A stretch of DNA of 64,000 nt, from contig CM077822.1 of assembly GCA_039720395.1 (NCBI GenBank), positions 20,853,267 to 20,917,266 of the forward strand. Direction: 5' to 3'. The notes beneath the pieces were generated by a model that saw nothing but the letters and a program-made list of their open reading frames with translations, was not told where the DNA came from and did not search any database. The stretch comes from Liquidambar formosana (Eukaryota; Streptophyta; Magnoliopsida; Saxifragales; Altingiaceae). The translations under genes were made by a program, and so were the position numbers. This document shows positions 55,801 to 64,000 of the stretch, piece by piece; the stretch's first letter is position 1, and every line of letters begins with the position of its first letter.

Positions 55801-57860
55801 CATCAACATCTAAAAAAGATGAACAAGATGAAAAGGGAAAATCAATTGCAATAAAGAATGTGCAAATACCTATACTTCCAGGTACAACCTACCTTGAAGA
55901 ACAAAAATCTGTAGTATTTCAACAGATTAAAATTGATGGTAAATATCCAGAACAATTAATCTTTAGCTACCAACAAGGTAAGAAAAGATATATGTATGTT
56001 CTTGGAAAATTTAATTTCAAAAACTATAAACCATATGTTTTATCTATTCTGTTAGATACCGGAGCAACAACCAGTGCTGCTAGGTATAATGCTTTACCTG
56101 AGCATCTATGGATTAAAATGAAAAATCCAATAGCTGCAAGAGGTATTGATGGAAATGAAACTTTAATCATTCTCAAAGCCAAAAATGTTACGCTTTGGTT
56201 AGGAGATAAAAAATTCTCGATTCCTAAAATACTTTGTTTCCCCGATATGCATGGTGATGTGATATTAGGAAATAATTTTATTGAAAATTATATGCCTTTT
56301 ATTGTCAATCGTGACCATGTTATTCTAACTTGTAAACAAGAACCTGTTAGAATTCCTCTTTTACAACATCATAAACATGTTTGTGAAAAAGGATTTGCGC
56401 CAGTCAAGCGTGGTGAAATGACACCTATAATTAAATCTTTAGATGAAAAACATTGGATTTATAAAAAATTACATCCAAACTTTTCTGAAGACCCATTAAA
56501 ACTTTGGGAAAAATCTCCAAGGTTTTGTGAATTAAAACTCATTGATTCTAATAAAATAATTAGAGTTAAGCCAATGGTCTATACTAAAAAAGATATAGAT
56601 GAATTTGAAATTCAAATTAAAGAATTATTAAAGAAAGGATTAATTGAAGAAACAAGAAGTCCACATTCTAGTCCCGCCTTTATGGTAATGAACCATAATG
56701 AGATAAAACGAGGAAAAGCCAGAATGGTAATTAATTATAAAAGATTAAACCAAAATCTTGAATTTGATGGATATTTTATTCCTAGAAAAGATGTTCTAGT
56801 TAAACAAACTATGAACTCTAAATGGTTTAGCAAATTTGATTGCAAATCAGGCTTTTGGCAAGTAAAGCTTACAAATGAGTCAAAACCATTGACTGCTTTT
56901 AGTGCACCATATGGACATTACCAATGGACGGTTATGCCATTTGGAATTTGTAATGCACCACAAATATTTCAAAGATGGATGGACAACATGTTCAAACATC
57001 TTCATAAATTTTGCCTAGTATATATTGATGATATTTTAGTATTCTCTAAAACCAGAGAAGAACATAGAAAGCATCTTGAAATTGTATCAGACATATTCCT
57101 AAAACATGGAATAATTCTAAGTCCCAAGAAAATGGAAATAGAAAAAGAAGAGATTGAATATTTAGGAGTTATTTTAAATCAATCAGGTATGCAACTCCAA
57201 AATCATATCATTGTGAAAATAAGAGATTTTCCAAATGAGATAACAACTCTCAAAGAACTGCAGAGTTTTTTAGGTTTATTAAATTATGGAAGAAAATTTG
57301 TAAAGAATTTATCCAAAAAGGAAAAACCTTTAATTGAAAAACTTAAGAATCTTCCTAAAAAAGGAAATTCAGATGTAAAAATAACATGGACTAAAGAAGA
57401 CTCAAATTTAGTTCAAGAAATTAAAAATATGTTTAAAGACACCCCAAAGGTTTATTTTCCAAAAGAAAATGACCAATTAATTCTAGAAACCGATGCTAGT
57501 GATGAGTTTTGGGGAGCAGTTTTAAAAGCAATCCCAGAAAATTCTAAACAAGAAGAAATCTATGGATATGATTCAGGAAAATTTAAACCAAATGAAATAA
57601 AATATATAACTTATGAAAAAGAGTTATTAGCCATAAAAAATGGAATAAAAAGATTTCATATTTATTTGGCACCTGTTAAATTTATAATTCGTACTGATAA
57701 TAAATCAGTTTGTGATTTTATCAAATCCAAAAAAGGAGAAGAAAATGCAAGGCGTGTTAGATGGTATAATTTTATTTGTCAGTATACTTTTGATATAATA
57801 CATATTAAAGGTACTAACAATTTTCTTGCTGATTATCTGTCCAGAAGATACAATGAATAA
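52899..57860 (+). CDS. Viral ORF1 polyprotein: coat, movement protein, protease, RT, RNase H
   Basis: 1653 codons, uninterrupted. The N-terminus is coiled-coil-like (about residues 25-110), followed by an acidic Ser/Glu/Asp stretch (about 185-300). The coat region comes next, then a Lys-rich part and the zinc knuckle CYICNEEGHIAPQC (about 604-617). After it comes a movement-protein domain of the 30K superfamily (about 775-880: YIHIGIIQIEITALFRVGLD, SNLVYGQVWF). The protease has LLDTGATTSAA (about 1050). RT runs from about 1225, with VMPFGICNAPQIFQRWMD and catalytic YIDD (about 1376). RNase H follows (ETDASDEFWG at about 1528, RTDNKS at about 1598). The start is the first ATG after the primer site in this frame. 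The coat-then-movement order is also known from cavemovirus ORF1. Confidence 0.9.
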   Translation: MEDLGCVGKKNNQTNDYKHLAHVQDKDANIGNISRTLNYVVDNLSGMFGKLVNIEKNQEKIYEKVNMLSEIQNIDLKDETKSLIQSLENNLKNNSDNVLVLKESTNEEIPRLYFGTEIMMFKTDKHRKDFEAIKEILEYWKTRYIKEENYDERNKLLKQMQDLYSANEKLMTEYNYDLALQLEESSESDKESDITFMPNSVQDESSDDEPEPEGRKFGLSSSDNNTGSTSSTSVDEEIIIEKENNDDNNNDPQDSKKRKEIETDEEEKLIPRGQRYNFESPIFDVYDDIDDDDPMQIEDLKPLKDEGSTSEPAPTTSIRTDLNKINVTTGGVYLDLKNVEFKNYDQALREWAQSMSIVINTYKSSWSKERFLDYICATLQGDCLNFLRRWEASDEGKHEKASLLNEFNSFDKILNEFAQILRREFCGIKFEEQEEIYNEYMLTKCRICNICEFKSFAKFYQEYYHKLNPPKTEFWLSQFFHKLPSPWDELCNDGYKEFLSSSNGGKDTLGARIQYAERIVTKHCITQKAVKQVKNQLNDKCCSKVMRQQWEFGCKKSTPYKKKRKFRKYKFVKWKGKKPNPNKKYVRKRKNNRNTTFRRKSKCKCYICNEEGHIAPQCPKKGKSGKQMIKFLEEKQLEILVGEEVSDNDSIIYEVQSESETESESEEESDMIFMMSERNENKEIFEAIPNEELQLIKLGDVIGEEASIDESNFEKFDKIKEVKKEELYQISKFNIWQARLFEQFSGNTSAKATEDEMVEIPLFDKNKIRRLKQKHPKIRYIHIGIIQIEITALFRVGLDTPILVVVLDKRFEDPIKALIGGIQSNLVYGQVWFKIKPNYFISIEDPNICDTIKIRIQTRGIDMKKNSYNLSVQWKAIHELTNFTKTSIKEIDKNMIELFEPRVFDTEIQPRLINWKDLEIPKSWLIKEFTENPKPKFYKPIEFQASGNNLYFTDNRRNNIKLLDDASTSTSKKDEQDEKGKSIAIKNVQIPILPGTTYLEEQKSVVFQQIKIDGKYPEQLIFSYQQGKKRYMYVLGKFNFKNYKPYVLSILLDTGATTSAARYNALPEHLWIKMKNPIAARGIDGNETLIILKAKNVTLWLGDKKFSIPKILCFPDMHGDVILGNNFIENYMPFIVNRDHVILTCKQEPVRIPLLQHHKHVCEKGFAPVKRGEMTPIIKSLDEKHWIYKKLHPNFSEDPLKLWEKSPRFCELKLIDSNKIIRVKPMVYTKKDIDEFEIQIKELLKKGLIEETRSPHSSPAFMVMNHNEIKRGKARMVINYKRLNQNLEFDGYFIPRKDVLVKQTMNSKWFSKFDCKSGFWQVKLTNESKPLTAFSAPYGHYQWTVMPFGICNAPQIFQRWMDNMFKHLHKFCLVYIDDILVFSKTREEHRKHLEIVSDIFLKHGIILSPKKMEIEKEEIEYLGVILNQSGMQLQNHIIVKIRDFPNEITTLKELQSFLGLLNYGRKFVKNLSKKEKPLIEKLKNLPKKGNSDVKITWTKEDSNLVQEIKNMFKDTPKVYFPKENDQLILETDASDEFWGAVLKAIPENSKQEEIYGYDSGKFKPNEIKYITYEKELLAIKNGIKRFHIYLAPVKFIIRTDNKSVCDFIKSKKGEENARRVRWYNFICQYTFDIIHIKGTNNFLADYLSRRYNE

Positions 57861-59217
57861 TCAGAATCCGGACAAAGGGAAAAAACCCTCAAATTCTCAA
57901 GGAAAGAATTATGGGAAACCATCCCGATTCTACAAAGGCGAAGGAAGCTCAAACCAGAGCAGCTTTCCCAGACTCCCTCAGATCATGGGTAACCAACCCA
58001 ATGTTCCAGTTTATGTAATGCCAGTCAGCTATAAACAAATGGCTGAAATGTCTCAGAATTTTAACCAAATGAATTTTCAAAATCATCCTGAAACAAATCA
58101 GGAGATAAAAGATTTTTATAACCCAGGTTTAAATCCAAAAACCTATCATCTTTTAAATAATATTTGGAAAACTCATTGCTTAAACCATAAAGCTGAGTTT
58201 AGAAGAAATATGTCCCAACTTGCTGAATTCTTGAAAACACAAGAAGAAAAGCAAACTTTTATTCATTCTGAATTTGCCAAGTTCATTAAACAAGTGGATT
58301 GGCTTGAAGATTTTTCTGAAGAAAAAATTACTACTATTATTAATTTAATGAATTTTACTGAACAACAGGAAAATTCATACCTTAATAAAGCTTTAAGAAT
58401 TTGTTTATTCAACAAAGCTAAAACAGCTTTACCAAAAGAAATATTTTCCGATATCAATAATCGTATTGAAAACAATGAGATTAAATCCCTTCTCATTGAA
58501 TTTGCTGAAAATATCTATTTGGAAAAAGAAATTCTAAAGTTGAAATTTTTCATTAACCATGAGTTTTGGAGTATGGAAGCAATTGGTTGGGGAGCCGTCG
58601 GAACAATCATCTTCGACTCCTTGGTATCCACTGCATTTGTTGACTTTCCCGCAATGATCAAAACAATGATCTATAATGTGGTGAAACACTACAAATGGAG
58701 TAGATATTTGAAATTCAAAATTTTTAGTCATGCAGGATGGCGACAGAGAGAACTGTTTTTTCAACCATATCAAATCTGGAGCCTAGAACTTGCAAATGAA
58801 CAAGATCTCATAAAAAATGACGATCTTAAATTTTTGGATAAAGCAGAAAATCTTGATTTATCCTCTTATTATATAGATAATTATATTGCTCTAAAAAGAG
58901 AAGCACAAAACATCCACAGCTATCGCTCTTACAAATTCATGATCAGCGATGGAAGAAGATTATTTTGTACAAATCTTATTACTTCTTATGTGGAGACAGT
59001 TGCTCAAAGAATGGCAGCTGATGAATTTCTTAATAATATTATTCATGGCCATGTTACCGGTCCTATTGAATTAACAATGGATGCGGAAGAGCTGGTGGGC
59101 GCACAAGATTATTATGAAAATATTGTTAGCCACAATCAAGAAGATAATGGCGACAGTTTCTGGAACTCTATTGATGAAGAGACACTTCACAATATCGAGA
59201 ACATGATGGAAGGATAG
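57853..59217 (+). CDS. Viral ORF2, unknown function
   Basis: 454 codons from ATG 57853, which overlaps the ORF1 stop as ATGAATAA; an in-frame ATG at 57826 lies deeper inside ORF1. The overlap suggests translation by stop and restart. The N-terminus is Asn/Gln/Ser/Pro-rich and likely disordered (about 1-70). The rest is predicted mostly helical, with a charged centre (FAKFIKQVDWLEDFSEEKI) and an acidic C-terminus. No protease, polymerase, zinc finger or movement motif is seen. Its place after the RT gene is that of the transactivator/inclusion-body gene in caulimoviruses, but I see no sequence sign of kinship. Downstream ORF2 proteins of florendoviruses are likewise of unknown function. Confidence 0.8.
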   Translation: MNNQNPDKGKKPSNSQGKNYGKPSRFYKGEGSSNQSSFPRLPQIMGNQPNVPVYVMPVSYKQMAEMSQNFNQMNFQNHPETNQEIKDFYNPGLNPKTYHLLNNIWKTHCLNHKAEFRRNMSQLAEFLKTQEEKQTFIHSEFAKFIKQVDWLEDFSEEKITTIINLMNFTEQQENSYLNKALRICLFNKAKTALPKEIFSDINNRIENNEIKSLLIEFAENIYLEKEILKLKFFINHEFWSMEAIGWGAVGTIIFDSLVSTAFVDFPAMIKTMIYNVVKHYKWSRYLKFKIFSHAGWRQRELFFQPYQIWSLELANEQDLIKNDDLKFLDKAENLDLSSYYIDNYIALKREAQNIHSYRSYKFMISDGRRLFCTNLITSYVETVAQRMAADEFLNNIIHGHVTGPIELTMDAEELVGAQDYYENIVSHNQEDNGDSFWNSIDEETLHNIENMMEG

Positions 59218-59797
59218 GGGCCAGCCAGGCAACATCCAGAAATTCTGCAGAATTGGACACGTATAACAAGTACGTCCAATATTCAACAATTAAAGGACAT
59301 GACGTGATAAGCAGCATTCATTTAGCCTGACTCTTTTAAAAGAAGACAAAGACTTTTTGAAGGCTTAGTCACAATCCCTAACAAAATCACGTGATGCGGT
59401 GAAGGAAGGAAGAACCCAGCTTCACTTTATTATTTCATAGTCAAAAAGTGAATAGTGTAAAGTTATAACATGTTTTTAATAGGGTTGTTGGGTAGTTTGT
59501 AATTATTGTACTTTTGATTCTTATCTTTTATTTTTGTGTTGTGTTTAAGTCCGGGCTTGAAGTCCGAAGCTTGTCTATAAATAGATGAGTCCTTCAGTTG
59601 TATAGGCAGAGTTAGAGAGTTAGAGAGTTAGAGAGAAAGAGAGAGAGTTTTTCTGAGAGTGCTTAGAGAAAAAGAGTCTGCTGAAGGATATATATGTAAG
59701 TTTTCTTTTATCTCGTGTAAATTTTATAATTATTAATAATATTTGAGGTACTTTTTGTAAATACTCTTTTTCATTTTTATACGTATTTTCGTAACCC
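59218..59797 (+). promoter_or_regulatory. Viral intergenic and leader region, copy 1
   Basis: Follows ORF2 and is non-coding. It contains 'acatgacgtgataagcag' near 59298 (an ACGT core like as-1/bZIP sites), the TATA box at 59576-59584, and a purine-rich repeated 'gttagagagttagagag' leader just downstream. It ends at the palindromic junction (59791-59797). By position it is the pregenomic RNA promoter, functionally like the 35S promoter. Confidence 0.7.
59576..59584 (+). promoter_or_regulatory. Viral TATA box, copy 1
   Basis: TATAAATAG in the context 'gtctataaatagatgag', the usual form for caulimovirid pregenomic promoters. The mirror copy lies at 59999-60007 on the minus strand. Confidence 0.75.
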
Positions 59798-59803
59798 TGT
59801 CGT

Positions 59804-60367
59804 GGGTTACGAAAATACGTATAAAAATAAAAAAGTGTATTTACAAAAAGTACCTCAGATATTATTAATAATTATGAAATTTACACAGAATAAAAGAAAA
59901 CTTACATAAATAGTCTTCTTCTTCAGTAATAGCTCTCTCTTTCTCTCTGAAAACTCTATCTCACTCTCTAACTCTACCTATACAACTGAAGGACTCATCT
60001 ATTTATAGACAGACTTCGGACTTCAAGCCCGGACTTAAACACAACACAAAAACAAAAGATAAGAATCAAAAGTACAATAATTACATTCAACTACCCAACA
60101 ACCCTATTAAAAACATGTTACATACTTTACACTATTCACTTTTTGACTAAAATAAAAAAGTGAAGCTAGGTTCTTCCTTCCTTCACCGCATCACGTGATT
60201 TTGTCAGGGATTGTGACTAAGCCTTCAAAAAGTCTTTGTCTTCTTTTAAAAGAGTCAGGCTAAATGAATGCTGCTTATCACGTCATGTCCTTTAATTGTT
60301 GAATATTGGACGTACTTGTTATACGTGTCCAATTCTGCAGAATTTCTGGATGTTGCCTGGCTGGCCC
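59804..60367 (-). promoter_or_regulatory. Viral intergenic and leader region, copy 2
   Basis: Mirror image of 59218-59797, with the TATA box at 59999-60007 (minus strand). It differs from copy 1 by small indels in the purine-rich leader (about 59905-59960). The two promoters point toward each other across the junction. Confidence 0.7.
59999..60007 (-). promoter_or_regulatory. Viral TATA box, copy 2
   Basis: TATAAATAG on the minus strand, same context as the copy 1 box, about 415 bp from it and facing it. Confidence 0.75.
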
Positions 60368-61732
60368 CTATCCTTCCATCATGTTCTCGATATTGTGAAG
60401 TGTCTCTTCATCAATAGAGTTCCAAAAACTGTCGCCATTATCTTCTTGATTGTGGCTAACAATATTTTCATAATAATCTTGTGCGCCCACCAGCTCTTCC
60501 GCATCCATTGTTAATTCAATAGGACCGGTAACATGGCCATGAATAATATTATTAAGAAATTCATCAGCTGCCATTCTTTGAGCAACTGTCTCCACATAAG
60601 AAGTAATGAGATTTGTACAAAATAATCTTCTCCCATCGCTGATCATGAATTTGTAAGAGCGATAGCTGTGGATGTTTTGTGCTTCTCTTTTTAGAGCAAT
60701 ATAATTATCTATATAATAAGAGGATAAATCAAGATTTTCTGCTTTATCCAAAAATTTAAGATCGTCATTTTTTATGAGATCTTGTTCATTTGCAAGTTCT
60801 AGGCTCCAGATTTGATATGGTTGAAAAAACAGTTCTCTCTGTCGCCATCCTGCATGACTAAAAATTTTGAATTTCAAATATCTACTCCATTTGTAGTGTT
60901 TCACCACATTATAGATCATTGTTTTGATCATTGCGGGAAAGTCAACAAATGCAATGGATACCAAGGAGTCGAAGATGATTGTTCCGACGGCTCCCCAACC
61001 AATTGCTTCCATACTCCAAAGCTCATGGTTAATGAAAAATTTCAACTTTAGAATTTCTTTTTCCAAATAGATATTTTCAGCAAATTCAATGAGAAGGGAT
61101 TTAATCTCATTGTTTTCAATACGATTATTGATATCGGAAAATATTTCTTTTGGTAAAGCTGTTTTAGCTTTGTTGAATAAACAAATTCTTAAAGCTTTAT
61201 TAAGATATGAATTTTCCTGTTGTTCAGTAAAATTCATTAGATTAATAATAGTAGTGATTTTTTCTTCAGAAAAATCTTCAAGCCAATCCACTTGTTTGAT
61301 GAACTTGGCAAATTCAGAATGAATAAAAGTTTGCTTTTCTTCTTGTGTTTTCAAGAATTCAGCAAGTTGAGACATATTTCTCCTAAACTCAGCTTTATGG
61401 TTTAAGCAATGAGTTTTCCAAATATTATTTAAAAGATGATAGGTTTTTGGGTTTAAACCTGGGTTATAAAAATCTTTTATCTCCTGATTTGTTTCAGGAT
61501 GATTTTGAAAATTCATTTGGTTAAAATTCTGAGACATTTCAGCCATTTGTTTATAGCTGACTGGCATTACATAAACTGGAACATTGGGTTGGTTACCCAT
61601 GATCTGAGGAAGTCTGGGAAAGCTGCTCTGGTTTGAGCTTCCTTCGCCTTTGTAGAATCGGGATGGTTTCCCATAATTCTTTCCTTGAGAATTTGAGGGT
61701 TTTTTCCCTTTGTCTGGATTCTGATTATTCAT
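60368..61732 (-). CDS. Viral ORF2, copy 2
   Basis: 454 codons, start ATG at 61732 overlapping the ORF1 stop exactly as in copy 1. It differs from the copy 1 protein at only two residues seen by eye (Phe to Leu and Thr to Ile in the middle). Full length and uninterrupted. Function unknown, as for copy 1. Confidence 0.8.
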   Translation of the reverse strand: MNNQNPDKGKKPSNSQGKNYGKPSRFYKGEGSSNQSSFPRLPQIMGNQPNVPVYVMPVSYKQMAEMSQNFNQMNFQNHPETNQEIKDFYNPGLNPKTYHLLNNIWKTHCLNHKAEFRRNMSQLAEFLKTQEEKQTFIHSEFAKFIKQVDWLEDFSEEKITTIINLMNFTEQQENSYLNKALRICLFNKAKTALPKEIFSDINNRIENNEIKSLLIEFAENIYLEKEILKLKFFINHELWSMEAIGWGAVGTIIFDSLVSIAFVDFPAMIKTMIYNVVKHYKWSRYLKFKIFSHAGWRQRELFFQPYQIWSLELANEQDLIKNDDLKFLDKAENLDLSSYYIDNYIALKREAQNIHSYRSYKFMISDGRRLFCTNLITSYVETVAQRMAADEFLNNIIHGHVTGPIELTMDAEELVGAQDYYENIVSHNQEDNGDSFWNSIDEETLHNIENMMEG

Positions 61733-64000
61733 TGTATCTTCTGGACAGATAATCAGCAAGAAAATTGTTAGTACCTTTAATATGTATTATATCAAAAGTA
61801 TACTGACAAATAAAATTATACCATCTAACACGCCTTGCATTTTCTTCTCCTTTTTTGGATTTGATAAAATCACAAACTGATTTATTATCAGTACGAATTA
61901 TAAATTTAACAGGTGCCAAATAAATATGAAATCTTTTTATTCCATTTTTTATGGCTAATAACTCTTTTTCATAAGTTATATATTTTATTTCATTTGGTTT
62001 AAATTTTCCTGAATCATATCCACAGATTTCTTCTTGTTTAGAATTTTCTGGGATTGCTTTTAAAACTGCTCCCCAAAACTCATCACTAGCATCGGTTTCT
62101 AGAATTAATTGTTCATTTTCTTTTGGAAAATAAACCTTTGGGGTTTCTCTAAACATATTTTTAATTTCTTGAACTAAATTTGAGTCTTCTTTAGTCCATA
62201 TTATTTTTACATCTGAATTTCCTTTTTTAGGAAGATTCTTAAGTTTTTTAATTAAAGGTTTTTCCTTTTTGGATAAATTCTTTACAAATTTTCTTCCATA
62301 ATTTAATAAACCTAAAAAACTCTGCAGTTCTTTGAGAGTTGTTATCTCATTTGGAAAATCTCTTATTTTCACAATGATATGGTTTTGGAGTTGCATACCT
62401 GATTGATTTAAAATAACTCCTAAATATTCAATCTCTTCTTTTTCTATTTCCATTTTCTTGGGACTTAGAATTATTCCATGTTTTAGGAATATATCTGATA
62501 CAATTTCAAGATGCTTCCTATGTTCTTCTCTGGTTTTAGAGAATACTAAAACATCATCAATATATACTAAACAAAATTTATGAAGATGTTTGAACATGTT
62601 GTCCATCCATCTTTGAAATATTTGTGGTGCATTACAAATTCCAAATGGCATAACCGTCCATTGGTAATGTCCATATGGTGCACTAAAAGCAGTCAATGGT
62701 TTTGACTCATCTGTAAGCTTTATTTGCCAAAAGCCTGATTTACAATCAAATTTGCTAAACCATTTAGAGTTCATAGTCTGTTTAACTAGAACATCTTTTC
62801 TAGGAATAAAATATCCATCAAACTCAAGATTTTGGTTTAATCTTTTATAATTGATTACCATTCTAGCTTTTCCTCGTTTTATCTCATTATGGTTCATTAC
62901 CATAAAGGCGGGACTAGAATGTGGACTTCTTGTTTCTTCAATTAATCCTTTCTTTAATAATTCTTCAAGTTGAATTTCAAATTCATCTATATCTTTTTTA
63001 GTATAGACCATTGGCTTTACTCTAATAATTTTATTAGAATCAATGAGTTTTAATTCACAAAACCTTGGAGATTTTTCCCAAAGTTTTAATGGGTCTTCAG
63101 AAAAGTTTGGATGTAATTTTTTATAAATCCAATGTTTTTCATCTAAAGATTTAATTATAGGTGTCATATCACCACGCTTGACTGGCGCAAATCCTTTTTC
63201 ACAAACATGTTTATGATGTTGCAAAAGAGGAATTCTAACGGGTTCTTGTTTACAAGTTAGAATAACATGGTCACGATTTACAATAAAAGGCATATAATTT
63301 TCAATAAAATTATTTCCTAATATCACATCACCATGCATATCGGGAAAACAAAGTATTTTAGGGATCGAGAATTTTTTATCTCCTAACCAAAGCGTAACAT
63401 TTTTGGCTTTGAGAATGATTAAAGTTTCATTTCCATCAATACCTCTTGCAGCTATTGGATTTTTCATTTTAATCCATAGATGCTCAGGTAAAGCATTATA
63501 CCTAGCAGCACTGGTTGTTGCTCCGGTATCTAACAGAATAGACAAAACATATGGTTTATAGTTTTTGAAATTAAACTTTCCGAGAACATACATATATCTT
63601 TTCTTACCTTGTTGGTAGCTAAAGATTAATTGTTCTGGATTTTTACCATCAATTTTAATCTGTTGAAGTACTACAGATTTTTGTTCTTCAAGGTAGGTTG
63701 TACCTGGAAGTATGGGTATTTGCACATTCTTTATTGCAATTGATTTTCCCTTTTCATCTTGTTCATCTTTTTTAGATGTTGATGTTGATGCATCGTCTAA
63801 TAGTTTTATATTATTTCGACGATTATCAGTAAAATAAAGATTATTTCCTGATGCTTGAAATTCTATTGGTTTATAGAATTTTGGCTTAGGATTTTCTGTA
63901 AATTCTTTTATTAACCAGCTTTTTGGTATTTCCAAATCTTTCCAATTTATTAATCTTGGTTGGATTTCAGTGTCGAATACTCGTGGTTCGAATAATTCGA
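61725..64000 (-). CDS. Viral ORF1, copy 2, C-terminal part (cut by window edge)
   Basis: Open from the window edge to the stop at 61725-61727, so it is partial at its N-terminus. It covers the end of the movement-protein region, protease (LLDTGATTSAA), RT with YIDD (here followed by Val instead of Ile) and RNase H (ETDASDEFWG). About 14 residue changes against copy 1, mostly conservative; none hits a catalytic residue I can see. Confidence 0.88.
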   Translation of the reverse strand, partial: ELFEPRVFDTEIQPRLINWKDLEIPKSWLIKEFTENPKPKFYKPIEFQASGNNLYFTDNRRNNIKLLDDASTSTSKKDEQDEKGKSIAIKNVQIPILPGTTYLEEQKSVVLQQIKIDGKNPEQLIFSYQQGKKRYMYVLGKFNFKNYKPYVLSILLDTGATTSAARYNALPEHLWIKMKNPIAARGIDGNETLIILKAKNVTLWLGDKKFSIPKILCFPDMHGDVILGNNFIENYMPFIVNRDHVILTCKQEPVRIPLLQHHKHVCEKGFAPVKRGDMTPIIKSLDEKHWIYKKLHPNFSEDPLKLWEKSPRFCELKLIDSNKIIRVKPMVYTKKDIDEFEIQLEELLKKGLIEETRSPHSSPAFMVMNHNEIKRGKARMVINYKRLNQNLEFDGYFIPRKDVLVKQTMNSKWFSKFDCKSGFWQIKLTDESKPLTAFSAPYGHYQWTVMPFGICNAPQIFQRWMDNMFKHLHKFCLVYIDDVLVFSKTREEHRKHLEIVSDIFLKHGIILSPKKMEIEKEEIEYLGVILNQSGMQLQNHIIVKIRDFPNEITTLKELQSFLGLLNYGRKFVKNLSKKEKPLIKKLKNLPKKGNSDVKIIWTKEDSNLVQEIKNMFRETPKVYFPKENEQLILETDASDEFWGAVLKAIPENSKQEEICGYDSGKFKPNEIKYITYEKELLAIKNGIKRFHIYLAPVKFIIRTDNKSVCDFIKSKKGEENARRVRWYNFICQYTFDIIHIKGTNNFLADYLSRRYNE

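Larger units (their letters stand above)
52654..59797 (+). mobile_element. Endogenous pararetrovirus (Caulimoviridae), copy 1
   Basis: About 7.1 kb from the primer site to the inverted junction, holding primer site, ORF1, ORF2 and an intergenic region with TATA box, the full gene set of a plant pararetrovirus in viral order. No integrase is present, which separates it from LTR retrotransposons; there are also no LTRs. A polyprotein ORF1 with coat, movement, protease, RT and RNase H parts plus a downstream ORF2 fits the florendovirus-type endogenous caulimovirids best; petuviruses have one ORF. Integration in plants is incidental, by DNA repair. Both ORFs are open in this copy. Confidence 0.9.
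55585..64000. repeat. Large inverted repeat of viral DNA
   Basis: Arms 55585-59797 and 59804-64000 are reverse complements with a 6-bp spacer (59798-59803). By eye they are about 98% alike in protein terms (about 14 residue changes in the ORF1 part and 2 in ORF2), with a few indels in the non-coding part. The right arm continues past the window edge, so the full length is unknown. Confidence 0.95.
59804..64000 (-). mobile_element. Endogenous pararetrovirus, copy 2 (partial, runs off the window)
   Basis: Minus-strand copy of the same virus in tail-to-tail arrangement with copy 1. Seen from its 3' end: leader/promoter region, ORF2 and the C-terminal half of ORF1 up to the window edge. All visible frames are open. 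The coat region and primer site would lie beyond 64000. Confidence 0.9.

Noticed and set aside
58263..58773. Minus-strand ORFs within viral ORF2
   Set aside because: Antisense shadows of ORF2. They recur at 60812-61322 only because copy 2 is inverted.

Overview
This window is nuclear DNA from a flowering plant, probably a eudicot. It is AT-rich, intron-rich and full of transposons. It also carries a TIR-NB-LRR resistance-gene relic, a class that grasses lack. No bacterial-type operon, CRISPR array, rRNA or tRNA gene was seen.

Layout. Positions 810-12517 hold a nearly complete Ty3/gypsy LTR retrotransposon of the Tat type. It has 700-bp LTRs, a CTAGA target duplication, a gag-pro-pol frame broken by three in-frame TAG codons, a second RNase H, a 106-bp tandem repeat and a spliced antisense gene in its 3' part. 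It sits exactly at the 3' terminus of a Helitron-like element (12518-13965).

Positions 15189-31690 hold a TNL disease-resistance gene in four exons, now a pseudogene. It has two transposon insertions inside exons, apparently from one TIR family, plus two nonsense codons and a 7-bp duplication that shifts the frame. Its first intron, about 8.3 kb, is packed with Stowaway-like, Tourist-like, Mutator-like and foldback MITEs, a tRNA-derived SINE and Helitron ends.

Positions 32171-42425 hold two tandem copies of a roughly 5-kb segment with exon remnants of a gene I do not recognise. Each copy has lost different pieces, and one has gained a MITE at a site still empty in the other. Positions 42426-52560 are intergenic DNA with MITEs, a Helitron-like element and short tandem repeats.

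Positions 52654-64000 hold an endogenous plant pararetrovirus (Caulimoviridae). Copy 1 (+) runs from a Met-tRNA primer site through a 1653-codon polyprotein ORF (coat region, zinc knuckle, movement protein, protease, RT, RNase H) and a second ORF of unknown function to a promoter region with a TATA box. Copy 2 (-) lies tail-to-tail with it across a 6-bp spacer, giving an inverted repeat with arms of at least 4.2 kb that continues past the window edge. The ORF1-ORF2 layout is most like the florendovirus-type endogenous viruses.

No host gene in the window looks intact. The longest open frames belong to the viral copies. All assignments rest on motifs read by eye, with no database search.
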